A stretch of DNA of 64,000 nucleotides from NCBI RefSeq assembly GCF_042477335.2, contig NC_091249.1:14982501-15046500 (forward strand), read 5' to 3'. Below are positions 1 to 10,400 of the stretch, one piece after another. Every line of letters starts with the position of its first letter. The first letter of the stretch is position 1. The notes beneath the pieces are model-generated. The model was not told the origin of the DNA. It did not search any database and worked only from the letters and a program-made list of their open reading frames with translations. Source of the DNA: Ovis canadensis (taxonomy: Eukaryota > Chordata > Mammalia > Artiodactyla > Bovidae). Position numbers and translations under genes: made by a program.

Positions 1-3000
1 AGTTTACATTCCCACAAAGAATGCAAGTTCAGTTCAGTTCAGTTCAGTCACCCAGTCATGTCTGACTCTTTGCAACCCCATGGACTGCAGCACACAAGGC
101 TGCCCTGTCCATGACCAACTCCCAGAATTTACTCAAGCTGATGTCCATTGAGTCGGTGGTGCCATCCAACCATTTCATCCTCTGTCATCCCCTTCTCCCC
201 CTGCCTTCAATCTTTCCCAGCATCAGGGTCTTTTCCAATGAGTCAGTTCTTCACATCAAGTGACCAAAGTCTTGGATTTTCAGCTCCAGCATCAGTCCTT
301 TCAATGAATATCCAGGACTGATCTCCTTTAGAATGGACTGGTTGGCTCTCCTTGCAGTCCAAGGGACTCTCAAGAGTCTTCTCCAACACCACAGTTCAAA
401 AGCATCAATTCTTCAGTGCTCAGCTTTCTTTATAGTCCAACTCTCACATCCATACATGACTACTAGAAAAACCATAGCCTTGACTAGATGGACCTTTTTT
501 GGCAAAGTAGTGTCTCTGCTTTTTAATATGCTAAGTTGGTCATAACTTTCCTTCCAAGAAGTAAGCGTCTTTTAATTTCATGGCTGCAGTCACCATCTGC
601 AGATATTTTGGAGCCCAAAATATTAAAGTCTGCCACTGTTTCCACTGTTTCCCCATCTATTTGCCATGAAGTGGTGGGACCAGATGCCATAAACTTAGCT
701 TTAAGCCAATTTTTTCACTCTCCTCTTCCACTTTCATCAAGAGGCTCTTTAGTTCTTCACTTTCTGCCATAAAGAGTGCAAGAGTGTTCCCTTTTCTCCA
801 CACCCTCTTCAGCATTTATTGTTTATAGACTTTTTGATGATGACTATTCTGACTGGTGTGAGGTGATATCTCATTGTAGTTTTGATTTGCATTTCTCTAA
901 TAATGACCAATGTTGAGCATCTTTTCATGTGTTTGTTACCCATCTATATGTCTTCTTTGGAGAAATGTCTGTTTAGGTCTTTATCCCACTTTTTGTTTGG
1001 TTTGTTTGTTTTTCTGGTATTGAGTTCTATGAGCTGCTTTTATATTTAGGGAATTAATCCTTTGTCAGTTGTTTAATTTGCTATTATTTTCTCCCATTCT
1101 GAGGGTTGTCTTTTCACCTTGTTTATAGTTTCCTTTGCTGTGCAAAAGTTTTAAAGTTTAGCCAGGTCCCACTTGTTTACTTTTGTTTTTATTTCCGTTA
1201 CTCTGGGTGGTGGGTCATAAAAGATTTTGCTTTGGTTTATGTCTTCAAGTCTTCTGCCTATGTTTTCCTCCAAGAGTTTTATAGCTTCTGGTCTTACATT
1301 TAGGTCTTTAATCCATTATGAATTTATCTTTGTGTATGGTGTTAAAAAGCATTCTGATTTCATTCTTTTACATGGAGCTGTCCAGTTTTTCCAGCACCAT
1401 CTATTGAAGAGGCTATCTTTGCCCACATTGTATATTCTTGCCTCCTTTGTCAAAAATAAGGTACCTGTAGGTACACGGGTTTATTTCTGGGCTTTCTATC
1501 TTGTTCCATTGGTCTAGATTTCTGCTTTTGTGCCAGGACCCTATTGTCTTGATGACTGTAGCTTTGTAGTATAACCTGAAGTCAGGAAGCTTGATTCCTC
1601 CATCTCCATTCTTCTTTCTCAAGACCTCTTTGGCTATTCAGGGCCTTTTGAGTTTCCATATGAATTGTGAAGTTTTTCGTTCTAGTTTTGTGAAAAATGC
1701 CATTGGTAATTTAATAGAGATCTCCTTGAATCTGTAGATTGCATTTGGTAGTATAGTCACTTTCACAATATTGATTCTTCCTACCCAGGAACATGGAATA
1801 TCTCTCCATCTGTTTATGTCGTCTTTGATTACTTTCATTAGTGTCTTATAATTTTCTGTGTACCATTCCTTTGTCTCCTTAAGTTTATTCCTAGATATTG
1901 AATTCTTTTTGTTGCAATGGTGAATGTGATTGATTCCTTAATTTCTATTTCTGATTTTTCATTGTTAGTATATAGAAATGCAAGTGATTTCTGTGTATTG
2001 ATTTTGTATCCTGAAACTTTGCTAAATTCACTGAGTAGCTCTAGTAATTTTCTGCTACTCTCTTTAGGGTTTTCTAGGTACAGTATCATGTCATCTGTCG
2101 TCTGAGAGCTTTACTTCTTCTTTTCCAATCTGGATTCCTTTTATTTCTTTTACTTCTCTGATTGTTGTAGCTAGGACTTCCAGAACTATATTGAATAATA
2201 GTGGTGAAAGTGGACACCCTTGCCTTGATCCTGATCTTAGGGGGAATGCTTTCAGTTTTTCACAATGGAGAATAATGTTTGCTGTACACTTATCATATAT
2301 GGTCTTTATTATGTTGAGGTAGGTTTCTTCTATGCCCATTTTTTGAAGAATTTTAATCATAAATGGTGCTGAATTTTGTCAAAGGCTTTTTCTGCATCTA
2401 TTGAGATGATCATATGTTTTTATCTTTCAATTTGTTAATATAATGTATCACATTGATTGATTTCTGTATATTAAAGAATCCTTGCATCCCAGGAATAAAC
2501 CCAACTTGATCATGATGTATGAGCTTTTGATGTGTCACTGAATTCTGTTAGCTAAAATTTTGTTGAGGATTTTTGCATCTATATTCATCAGTCATATTGG
2601 CCTGTAGTTTTCTTTTTGTGTGTTGCCTTTGAATGGTTTTGATATTAGGGTGATGGTGGCCTTATTGAATGAGTTTGAAAGTGTTCCTCTGCAATTTTTG
2701 AAAGAGTGTTAGAAGGATAGGCATTAGCTCTTCTCTAAATGTTTGATAGAATGCTCTTGTGAAGCCATCTAGTCCTGGGCTTTTGTGTTTTGGGAGATTT
2801 TTGATCACAGCTTCAATTTCAGTGCTTGTGATTGGGTTGTTCATAATTTCTATATCTTCTTAGTTCAGTCTTGGAAGATTGAACTTTTCTAAGAATCTGT
2901 ACATTTCTTCCAGCTTATCGATTTTATTGCCATATAGTTGTTTATAATCGTCTCTTATAATCCTTTGTATTTCTGCATTGTCTGTTGTAACCTCTCCTTT

Positions 3001-3633
3001 TTCATTTTTAATTTTGTTGATTTGATTCTTCTCTCTCTTTTTCTTTTTTTCCTTGATGAGTCTGGCTAAGGGTTCATCAATTTTCTTTATCTTCCTAAAG
3101 AACCAGCTTTTAGTTTTATTAATCTTTACTATTGCTTCTGTCATTTTTTTCATTTTTTTCTGATATCTTTATGATTTCTTTCCTTCTACTAATTTTAAGG
3201 GTTTTTCCTTCTTCTTTCTCCAGTTGCTTTAACTGTAAAGTTAGGTTGCTTATTCAATATTTTTTTTGTTTCTTGAGGTAGGATTGTATTGCTATAAACT
3301 TCCTTCTTAGAACTGCTTTTGCTGCATCCCATAGGCTTTGAGTTGTCGTGGTTTCATTGTCATTTGTTTCTAGAAATTTTTTTATTTCCTTTCTGATTTC
3401 TTTGGTAACCTGTTGGTTATTTACAAATGTATTGCTTAATCTCCATGTGTTTATGTTTCTTACAGTTTTTTCTTGTAATTGATATCTAGTCTCATAGCAT
3501 TATGGTTGGAGAAGATGCTTAATATGATTTCAATTTTCCTAAATTTACTGAGATTTGATTTGGGACCCAAGATGGGATCTATCTTAGAGAATGTTCCATG
3601 TGCACTTGAGAGTAAGGAGTATTCTGCACCTAA
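1..3633 (-). mobile_element. Antisense LINE-1, ORF2 portion, interrupted by BovB
   Basis: Minus-strand L1 sequence runs from the window edge to about 3633, split by a BovB at 28-772. Read on the minus strand it covers ORF2 from the endonuclease domain (fragment at 3460-3681, with a histidine-to-proline change in the conserved IDHILG region) through the linker, the RT core (2091-2360, [16 protein letters not shown]) and the post-RT region (1413-1838). Stops and frameshifts split the frame into pieces of under 100 codons, so it is dead. The 3' part lies outside the window to the left. The family assignment is secure; the subfamily is not. Confidence 0.9.
28..772 (-). mobile_element. BovB LINE 3' end, antisense, with TSD
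   Basis: This starts with the tandem GTTCA units typical of the BovB 3' terminus and continues through the antisense C-terminal coding region to a 5' truncation at the sequence encoding MAESEEELK. Imperfect 10-bp target-site duplications flank it: agaatgcaag at 18-27 and agagtgcaag at 773-782. The flanks join into continuous antisense L1, so BovB inserted after that L1. Confidence 0.9.
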
Positions 3634-4588
3634 ACAGACATTTTTCCAAAGAAGACATGCAATTAACTGACTGATAAACATATGAAGAGATGCTCAACAT
3701 CACTCATGATTAGAGAAATGCAAATCAAAACTAAAATGAGATACCACCTTGCACCAGTCAGAAATGCTATCATCTAAAAGTCTGCAAACAATAAATGCTG
3801 GAGAGGGTGTGGAGAAAAGGGACTCTCTGGTATTTCTGGTGGGAATATAAATTGATACAGTCAGTATGGAAAACCATATGGAGATACCTTAAAAATCTTG
3901 GAATAAAACCATCATACGACCCAACAATCCCACTCCTAGGCATATACCCCGAGGAAACTGAAATTGAAAAAGACACATATACCTCAATGTTCATTGCAGC
4001 ACTATTTACAATAGATAGAATATGGAAGCAACGTAGATTTCCATCAAAAGATGAATGGATGAAGAAGCCATGGTACATATATACAATGGAATACTACTCC
4101 GTCATAAAAAGTAATGCATTTGAGTCAGTTCTAATGAGATGGACAAACCTAGAGCCTACTATACAAAGTGAAATAAGTCAAAGAAAAACAAAAATATCAT
4201 ATACTGATGCATATATATGGACTCTAGAAATATGAAATTGATGAATTTGTTTTCAGGGGCAGCAATGGAGAAACAGACACAGAGAACAGACCTAAAGACA
4301 TGGGAGGAGGGAGAGGGTGAGATGTATGGAGAGAGAAATATGGAAATTTATAAAACCACATGTAAAATAGATAGCCAATAGGCATTTGCTGTGTGACTCA
4401 GGGAACTCAAACAGGGGCTCTGTGACAATCTAGAAGAGTGGGATGGGGAGGAAGATGGAAGGGAGGGTCAGGCGGGAGGGGACATGGCTGTACCTATGGC
4501 TGATTCTTGTTGATGTGTGACAGGAAAACCACAAACTTCTGTAAAGCAAGTATCCTTCCATTTTAAAAAATACAATAAAATAAAAAAC
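3634..4588 (+). mobile_element. Sense LINE-1 3' end (ORF2 C-terminus and 3'UTR)
   Basis: The plus strand encodes the ORF2 C-terminal region, with the frame open at 3795-4235 (motifs IKPSYDPTIPLLGIYPEE and [12 protein letters not shown]). An L1 3'UTR follows (GGGATGGGGAGG-type purine-rich stretch near 4440) and an A-rich tail with aataaaataaaa near 4573. It abuts the antisense L1 head-on at about 3633. Immediately 3' of the tail the 333-bp tandem array begins in mid-monomer. Confidence 0.88.
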
Positions 4589-4910
4589 CTTGGTTACTTT
4601 GGTTCTATTCAGTTTAGCAGCTTCCTTAGTGTTCACGTAGAAGGATCCAATGCATTCTGCTTGAGTCTCTACACTGTTCAGAAACAAGCTATGTGTGAAT
4701 CTTGAAATCAAAGCTTCTAGTTTAAGCCGTATTTTATGGCTTGGATAGGTAGTTAGTTGTAGCTGAACAGTAGCTGAAAAACACTTTGGGTGCTTTTGTT
4801 ATATTCAGTTCAAAGACTTCCTTAGTCTAACCCTTAAGTTTTCTGACAGAAACAGGCTTCTTAGAACTCCTTGTTAGCAGGCCATCTTACTTAGTTATAG
4901 GTATAGTACT

Positions 4911-5551
4911 TGTTGTGGGTCCTTTAATGAACTGGAACCTGGTGGTCAGGAGTCGACGATAAGAAAGTAAAAGAGAGAAAGAAGCTAGTATTCCCTGGTT
5001 TATGCAGAGAACCAAGAAAACCCTAGAACAGGGCTTGCACTCCTCATAAAGGCACAGGGCGTCCTCTCGAGGAGTTCTTGAAAGGCTGGGCAGGAGAGTG
5101 AGTTCGGCGGGTTTTCATGCTCCAGAGAATTAGCCAGAGGGAGAGAAAGAGAAAAAGACATGGGGACCCAAGTCTCTGGTGGAGCAAGGGTGTTTTAATG
5201 ATCTTTTTGTGAGTATTTATTGGATGTTGTACAAGGAATTTCTTTCAACAATGATAAAGATCAGAAAACTAAACACACAGCAATTGTTATCAAGGAAACA
5301 AGGAATTAGCAATGGTCATAAGGTCAGAAGACAATCCATATCTCAAGAAGGAGGGTCATGACTAAGCAGTTTTGTCATAAGGAGAATGTTTACTGAAAGA
5401 AATCCACGCATGCATTTCATCTCATGACCTCAGTCCTGGGAGCAGTGTGCTGCTCCACTCGTTGCCATTATCAGGAACTGATAGGGAACAGAGGATTTAC
5501 GAGAGACAGAAAGCAGCACACAGGAATCCTCCTGTTAAACATTCCCTGACA
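4911..5551 (-). mobile_element. Solo LTR of a class II (ERVK-type) endogenous retrovirus
   Basis: A 641-bp block inserted in an array monomer, with retroviral termini (on the minus strand TGTCAGGGAA… to …CCCACAACA). It is flanked by 6-bp duplications: agtact at 4905-4910 and agtgct at 5552-5557 (one mismatch). Removing it restores the array consensus agtactaactagtcac. On the minus strand it carries a polyadenylation signal AATAAA near 5215-5222, followed by a GGTCCCCATGTC-type R/U5 segment as in ERVK-like LTRs. A 6-bp duplication is typical of class II elements. No internal retroviral sequence is present, so it is a recombined solo LTR. Confidence 0.8.
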
Positions 5552-6916
5552 AGTGCTAGCTAGTCACAGAACTCTCTATTCAAACAGTGTTCACAAAGAA
5601 GGATACAATGGGTCCTATTTGAGTCTCTACACTGTTCAGAAACACGCTGTGAGTGAATCTTGAAGTCCGAGTCTCTTGGCTAATGCAATATTACCTGCCT
5701 CGGAAAGGTATTTTAATGTAGACTGAAAGCTAATTTAAAAACACTTTGTTTGCTTTTGTTTTATTCAGTTCAACAACTTTATTAGTCTAAGCATTAGTTT
5801 TCTGAAAGAAATTACCTGCTTGGAACTCCATGTTAGGAGGTCGTCTCAGAGAACATTTTCGCTTAAGCAGGTTAGTGATAGGTATACTACTAACTAGTCA
5901 CAGAACTGTCTGCCTAGACCAGGATTCACAAAGAAGGATCTAGTGTATCCTGTTTGAACCTCTGCACATTTCTGAAACATGCTGTAAGTGAATCTTGAAA
6001 TCCAAGCATCTTGACAAAGCTTTTCTGCCTTGAAAAGCTAGTTAGTAGACTGAAAACTTGTTGAAAAACAATTTAGTTGCTTTTGTCGTATTCAGTTCAA
6101 CAACTTCCTGAATCAAACAGCTGAATTTTTTATCTGCTCAAACCAGTGTTCACGAAGAAGGACACAAGCATCCTTTTCGAGATTCTACATTGTTCAGAAA
6201 CATGCTGTGTGAGTCTTGAAATCGGAGTCTCTTGGCTAAAGCTGTATTATCTGACTTGGAAAGCAAGATAGTTGTATACTGAAAGCTAGTTGAAAAATAC
6301 TTCGGTTATATACATATTGTACTCAGTTCAACAACTTATTTCGTCTAACCCTTGAGTTTTCTGAAAGAAACAGGCTGCTTGGAATTCCATGTAAGGAAGT
6401 TATCTTAGAGTAGATTTAACCTGAGGTTAGTTAGAGGTAGAGTATTAACTAGTCACAGAACTCTGCTCAAAGCAGAGTTCACAAAGAAGGATCTAGTGTG
6501 CAATATTTGAGTCTCTACACAGTTCAGAAGCATGCTGTGAGTGAATTTTGAAATTCAATCCTCTTGGTTAAAGCTGTGTTTTCTGCCTCAGAAAACTATT
6601 TAGTTGTAGGCTGAATTCTAGTGGAAAAACACTTTGGTTACTTTTGTTGTGTTCAGTTCAACAACTTTTTTAGTCTAACTGTTGAATTTTCTGAAAGAAA
6701 CAGATTGCTTGGAAATCTTTGTTAGGATGTTATTGCAGCATAAGTTTTCACCTAACCAGGTCAGTTATAGATATAGTACTAACTAGTCACAGAACTCTCT
6801 GGTCACACCAGTGTTCATGAAGAAGGTTCCGGTATATCCTGTTAGAGTCTCTACATTGTTCATAAATATGCCGTGTATGAATCATGAAATCTGAGGCTCT
6901 TTGCTAAACTTGTATT

Positions 6917-7032
6917 AGTAAAGTCGCTCAGTCGTCTCTGACTCTTTGCGACCCCACTGTAGCCTACCAGGCTCCCCCCTCCATGGGGTTCTCCAGGCAA
7001 GAGTACTGGAGTGGATTGCCATTTCCTTCTCC
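6917..7032 (-). mobile_element. Bov-tA SINE fragment inside the array
   Basis: Antisense Bov-tA sequence (…GCTCAGTCGTCTCTGACTC… through …GAGTACTGGAGTGGATTGCC…) interrupts a monomer between gtatta and atctacc. The tRNA-derived head is missing. Confidence 0.85.
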
Positions 7033-9143
7033 ATCATCTACCTTGAAAAGCCAGTTAGTATTGGACAGATAGCTAGTTGAAAAACACTTTGGTTACTTTT
7101 TTGCATTCAGTTCAATATTCTTATTCTAATCCTTCAGTTTTCTGAAACAAACACGCTGCTTGGAAATCCTTGTTCGAAGGTTATCGCAGAGGACATTTTC
7201 ACCTAATGGTGAAATACATCTCTTGGATAAAGGTGTATTTTCTGCCTCAGAAAGCTAGTTAGTTGTAGACTGAAAGCTGGTTGAAAAACACATTGATTAC
7301 TTTTGTTGTATTCAGTGCAGAAATTTCCTTAGTCTAACCTGTGAGTTTCCTGAAATAAACAAGCTGCCAGAACTCCTTGTTAGGAAGTCATCTCTGAATA
7401 CATTTTCACCTAGTCATATTAGTTGTATGAATAGTACTAACTAATAACAGAACTCTCTCCTCAAACCAGTGTTCATGAAGAATATTCCAGTGGGTCCTGT
7501 TTGACTCTCTCCATTGTTCAGAAACATGCTGTATTTGAGTCTTGAGATCCAAGCCTCTGGCTCAAGCTCTAATATCTACCTCGGAAAGCTAGTTAGTTGT
7601 AGACTGATAGCTAGTTGAAAAACACTTTCGTTAATTTTGTTGTATTCAGTTCAACAATATCCTTAGTCTAACCTTTGAATTTTCTGGAGGAATCAGGCTG
7701 CTTGGAAGTCCTTGTTAGGAGGTCATCAGAGAGTACAGTTTCATCAAATAACTAAGTTATAGGTGTACTACTAACTATGCTTATATGCTTATAACTATAC
7801 TTATATAACTTATACTATACTACCATAGCTAGTCACAGTACTCTCTGCTCAAAGCAGTGTTCACAGAGAAAGATTCAGCGTGTACTGTTTGAGATTCTGC
7901 ATTGTTCAGAAACATGCTGTGTGTGAATCTTGAAATGCGAGCCTCATGGCGGAAGCTGTGTTATCTGCCTTGGAAAGCTAGTTAGTTGTAGACAGAAAGC
8001 TAGTTGCAAAGGACTTTAGTTACATTTGTTGTATTCAATTTAGCAACTTTCTTATGCTAACCTGTGAGTTTTCTAAAAGAAACAAGCTGTTTCTAATTTG
8101 TTGGATTAGGAGGTAATCTCAGTACATTTTCACATAACCAGGTTAGTTTAGGGTATAGTACTAACTATTCACAGAACTCTTTGCTCAAGGCAGTGTTCAC
8201 AGATAAGGATCTAGTTGCCCTGTGTGAGTCTCTACATTCTTCAGAAACATGCTGTATTTGAATCTTGAAATTCTAGCTTCTGGCTAAAGCTCTATTATCT
8301 GCCTCAGAAAGCTAGTTAGTTGTAGACTGATAGCTAGTTTAAAAATACTTTGGGGACTTTTGTTGCATTCGGTTCAAAAATGTCCTTAGTCTAACAGCTG
8401 AATTTTCTGAAAGAAACAGGCTGTTTGGAACTCCTTATTAGCAGGTCATCTCAACATTCATTTTCCCTAAACAAGTCAGTTATAGGTATAGTATTAACTA
8501 GTCACAAAACCCTCTACTCAAACCAGTGTGGATGAAGAAGAATCCAGCGCATCCTGTTTGAGTCCCTACACTGTTCAGAAACGTGCTGTTGTGAATCTTA
8601 AAATCCCAACCTCTCGGCTAAAACTGTATTTTCTGACTTGTAAAATATTTAAACTGAAAGCTAGTGGAAAAATCACTTCGGTTCCTTTTGTTGTATTCAA
8701 TTCAGCAACTTCCTTAGTCTTACACTTGAGTTTAAGAAAAAAAAAAAAAACAGGCTGCTTGGAACTACTTGTTAGGAGGTCATCTCAGAGTACATTTCCC
8801 CTACCATGTTAGTTATAGGTTATGTACTAACTAGTCACAGGGCTCTCTGCTAAAACCAGTGCTCACAAAGGATCTAGTGTGTCTTATATAACTCTCTATA
8901 CAGTTCAGAAACATGCTGTGAGTGAATCTTGAAATCCAAACCTCTTGGCTAAAACACTATGTTCTGATCAGAAAGCTAGTTAGTAGCTATACACCGAAAC
9001 TAGTTGAAAAACACTTTGGTTACTTTTGTTACATTCAGTTCTACAGCTGCCTTAATCCAACCTGTGAGTTTTCTGAAAGAAGCAAGCTCTTTTGAACTCC
9101 TTTTAACAGATTATCTCAGAGTACATTTTCACCTAACCAGGTT

Positions 9144-9155
9144 AGTTAGAACTAT
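9144..9155. repeat. TSD (left) of the BovB at 9156-13471
   Basis: The 12-mer agttagaactat lies directly before the BovB 3' terminus and is repeated exactly at 13472-13483. There the array continues with agtactaactag, so the two copies bound a single insertion event. Confidence 0.9.
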
Positions 9156-9540
9156 CAGTTCAGTTCAGTTCAGTTCAGTCACTCAGTCATGTCCGACTCT
9201 GCAACCCCATGAACCGCAGCATGCCAGGTCTCCCTGTCCATCACCAACTCCCAGAGTTCACTCAGACTCACGTCCATCGAGTCAGTGATGCCATCCAGCC
9301 ATCTCATTCTTGGTCGTCCCCTTCTCTTATGCCCCCAATCCCTCCCAGCATCAGAGTCTTTTCCAGTGAGTCAACTTTTCACATGAGGTGGCCAAAGTAC
9401 TGGAGTTTCAGCTTTAGCATCATACCCTCCAAAGAAATCCCAGGGTTGATCTCCTTCAGAATGGACTGGTTGGAGCTCCTTGCAGTCCAAGGGACTCTCA
9501 AGAGTCGTCTCCAACACCACAGTTCAAAAGCATCAATTCT

Positions 9541-10137
9541 TCAGCGCTTAGGCTTCTTCACAGTCCAACTCTCACATCCATACATGACTACTGAAAAAAC
9601 CATAGCCTTGACTACATGGACCTTAGTCGGCAAAGTAATGTCTCTACTTTTGAATATACTATCAAGGTTGGTCATAACTTTTCTTCCAAGGAGTAAGTGT
9701 CTTTTAATTTCATGGCTGCAGTCACCATCTGCAGTAATTTTGGAGCCCCCTAAAATAAAGTCTGACACTGTTTCCACTGTTTCTCCATCTATTTCCCATG
9801 GAGTGATGGGACCAGATGCCATGATCTTCGTTTTCTGAATGTTGAGCTTTAAGCCAACTTTTTCACTCTCCTCTTTCACTTTCATCAAGAGACTTTTTAG
9901 TTCCTCTTCACTTTCTGCCATAAGGGTGGTGTCATCTGCATATCTGAGGTTATTGATATTTCTCCCAGAAATCCTGATTCCAGCTTGTGTTTCTTCCAGT
10001 CCACCGTTTCTCATGGTGTACTCTGCATATAAGTTAAATAAGCAGGGTGACAATATACAGCCTTGACGTACTCCTTTTCCTATTTGGAACCAGTCTGTTG
10101 TTCCATGTCCAATTCTAACTTGCTTCCTGACCTGCAT
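9541..10137 (-). pseudogene. BovB ORF2 fragment: reverse transcriptase core and downstream region
   Basis: A 198-codon open stretch on the minus strand. It starts in the RT palm (…GVRQGCILSPCLFNLYAEY… near residues 22-42), then carries the YADDT catalytic motif (near residues 66-70) and the region beginning MAESEEELK. The frame upstream is interrupted and the 5' half of the element is inverted, so no complete protein can be made. In an intact BovB this protein nicks the target and reverse-transcribes the element RNA. Confidence 0.85.
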
Positions 10138-10400
10138 ACAGATTTCTCAAGAGGCAGGTCAGGTGGTCTGGTATTCCCATCTCTTTCAGAATTTTCCACA
10201 GTTGATTGTGATCCACACAGTCAAAGGTTTTGGCATAGTCACTAAAGCAGAAATAGATGTTTTTCTGGAACTCTCCTGCTTTTTCCATGATCCAGAAGAT
10301 GTTGGCAATTTGATCTCTGGTTCCTCTGCCTTTTCTAAAACCATCATCTTGAACATCAGAAGTTCACGGTTCATGTATTGCTGAAGCCTGGCTTGGAGAA

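Larger units (their letters stand above)
4589..9155. repeat. Tandem array of ~333-bp monomers, left block
   Basis: About 12 diverged head-to-tail copies of one unit. A recurring anchor (…CAGTGTTCACAAAGAAGG…) is found near 4631, 5587, 5922, 6147, 6474, 6811, 7467, 7855, 8191, 8523 and 8860. Most spacings are 327-337 bp. The 225-bp gap (5922-6147) is an internal deletion, the 656-bp gap (6811-7467) spans two units plus a SINE, and the 388-bp gap includes a short TATA expansion near 7780-7825. Every copy has a conserved gtctctacactgttcagaaac-type segment, a tagttgtagactgaaagctag-type segment and actaactagtcacag. No frame stays open across monomers. I do not recognise the family. Confidence 0.9.

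Noticed and set aside
9209..9838. 209-codon plus-strand frame
   Set aside because: It is the antisense of BovB coding sequence; similar plus-strand frames recur opposite every antisense BovB.
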